Positions 62,957-64,000 of a stretch of 64,000 bases of DNA are shown piece by piece (the first letter of the stretch is position 1; every line of letters begins with the position of its first letter). The notes under the pieces were generated by a model. That model worked only from the letters and a program-made list of their open reading frames with translations, did no database searches and was not told the origin of the DNA. The stretch spans positions 62,001 through 126,000 of the forward strand of contig NZ_PVUF01000008.1 in the NCBI RefSeq assembly GCF_003003215.1, given 5' to 3'. This stretch comes from Tritonibacter scottomollicae (GTDB taxonomy: Bacteria > Pseudomonadota > Alphaproteobacteria > Rhodobacterales > Rhodobacteraceae). A program made the translations under genes and the position numbers.

Positions 62957-64000
62957 TTGCGCTTTTCCAAACTCAGGCTGACTGGCTTCAAGAGTTTTGT
63001 TGACCCCACCGACCTGATCATCGCCGATGGTCTGACCGGCGTTGTGGGGCCAAACGGCTGTGGCAAGTCGAACCTGCTGGAGGCGCTGCGCTGGGTGATG
63101 GGCGAGACCCGCGCCAAGGCGATGCGCGGCGGCGGCATGGAAGATGTGATCTTCGCCGGCACCGCCAGCCGCTCGGCCCGCAACTTTGCCGAGGTGAGCC
63201 TGCAGATCGACAACTCCGAGCGGCTGGCGCCGTCGGGGTTCAACGAGGCCGATCAGCTTGACATCGTGCGCCGGATCACCCGCGACGTGGGCTCCGCCTA
63301 CAAGGCCAACACCCGTGACGTGCGCGCCAAGGACGTGCAGATGCTCTTTGCCGATGCCTCGACCGGCGCGCATTCACCGGCGCTGGTGCGGCAGGGGCAG
63401 ATCTCCGAACTGATCAACGCTAAGCCCAAGGCCCGCCGTCGGGTGCTGGAAGAGGCGGCGGGGATCTCCGGCCTCTATCAGCGGCGCCACGAGGCGGAGC
63501 TGAAGCTGAAGAACACCGAACAGAACCTGTTGCGCGTCGATGACGTGATCGAACAGCTCGCCAGCCAGTTGGGGCAGCTGGGGCGGCAGGCGAAACAGGC
63601 GCAGCGCTACCGCGAGATTGGCGAGAAGCTGCGGCTGGCCGAGGGCATGCTGCTCTACCGGCGCTGGCGCGAAGCGGATGACGCCCGCCTTGCCGCCGAG
63701 GAGGAACTTCGCACCCGCGTGACCCAGGCCGCCAAGGCAGAGGCACTGGCCCGCGTGGCGAGCGAGAAACGGGCCGAGGCCGAAGAAGGCCTGCCGCCCC
63801 TGCGCGAGGAAGACGCGATCGCTGCGGCCGTGTTGCAGCGGCTGGTGGTGCAGCGCGATGCGCTCTCGGATCAGGAGGCGCAGGCGCGTCAGAACATCGA
63901 ACGTCTGAACAGCCGCATCCAGCAGCTGGGCAATGACATTGAGCGCGAGTCCGGCCTGAACAAGGACGCGGGCGAGACCATTGAACGGCTTGAATGGGAA
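62957..64000 (+). CDS. smc: Chromosome segregation protein SMC (5' part)
   Basis: N-terminal 348 codons of the SMC condensin ATPase, cut by the window end. Walker A is GPNGCGKSN near residue 34, with the family opening LRLTGFKSFVDPT and the GGGMEDVIFAGTASR and RQGQISELINAKPKARR regions. The coiled coil begins near residue 175. TTG 62957 with AAAGGG upstream is the start; no ATG fits. It has its own upstream spacer after the aminotransferase. Confidence 0.93.
   Translation, partial: MRFSKLRLTGFKSFVDPTDLIIADGLTGVVGPNGCGKSNLLEALRWVMGETRAKAMRGGGMEDVIFAGTASRSARNFAEVSLQIDNSERLAPSGFNEADQLDIVRRITRDVGSAYKANTRDVRAKDVQMLFADASTGAHSPALVRQGQISELINAKPKARRRVLEEAAGISGLYQRRHEAELKLKNTEQNLLRVDDVIEQLASQLGQLGRQAKQAQRYREIGEKLRLAEGMLLYRRWREADDARLAAEEELRTRVTQAAKAEALARVASEKRAEAEEGLPPLREEDAIAAAVLQRLVVQRDALSDQEAQARQNIERLNSRIQQLGNDIERESGLNKDAGETIERLEWE

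Overview
The window is a GC-rich, gene-dense stretch of chromosome from an alphaproteobacterium, almost certainly of the Roseobacter group (Rhodobacteraceae; Phaeobacter, Ruegeria or Leisingera-like). Pointers to this are the DUF1013/TrcR cell-cycle regulator, the MipZ division-plane ATPase, the F0 operon with paired b' and b subunits and an AtpI, a COQ9 homologue, the class I PPK2, BluB, and the roseobacter-type homogentisate cluster. No rRNA, tRNA, CRISPR array, transposase or prophage gene was seen. The identification is by protein family recognition, not by database search.

Layout. 1-7.8 kb: secreted esterase, pheT, a LysR/methyltransferase divergent pair, YtoQ, a GNAT, an unknown protein and an MscS channel. 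8-19 kb: alanine dehydrogenase with a divergent Lrp regulator, PPK2, rpsU, COQ9, a quinone oxidoreductase, RNase T2, trcR, then sseA and an aromatic aminotransferase in tandem. 19-24 kb: amtB-glnK nitrogen pair, a bifunctional class A PBP and a short spacer holding a tandem repeat and a small secreted protein. 24.2-31.9 kb: the most unusual locus, a GAK (Grasp, Amphipathic, Kinase) system. A CofD/YvcK-like protein is divergent from a tightly overlapped operon of Nudix hydrolase, PhoU-aminoglycoside-kinase-like fusion, ATP-grasp enzyme, HprK-related kinase B, histidine phosphatase, metallophosphoesterase and amphi-Trp protein. Its biochemical job is not established.

32.1-39 kb: homogentisate catabolism (maiA, DUF2783 protein, flavin hydroxylase, MBL-fold protein, fahA, hmgA) with a divergent MarR regulator. 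The flavoprotein plus DUF2783 pair suggests that homogentisate can also be made by ring hydroxylation of a phenylacetate. 39-41 kb: a class III cyclase with a non-standard start, then mipZ. 41.4-51.7 kb: the translation superoperon (ffh, rpsP, rimM, trmD, rplS, rpmE, all on the minus strand) interspersed with GNATs, chorismate mutase, bluB, a MerR/MFS pair and small proteins. 52-57 kb: a prolyl-tRNA editing protein, azoR with a divergent LysR, two EamA exporters and an ArsR regulator. 57-60 kb: the F0 ATP synthase operon. 60-64 kb: a PstB-like protein that has lost its catalytic residues, a GntR/FCD regulator divergent from an aminotransferase, and the 5' part of smc.

Four copies of a GC-rich hairpin element lie between genes, and several divergent promoters carry clear dyads that are candidate operators (Lrp, MarR, MerR, LysR and GntR).
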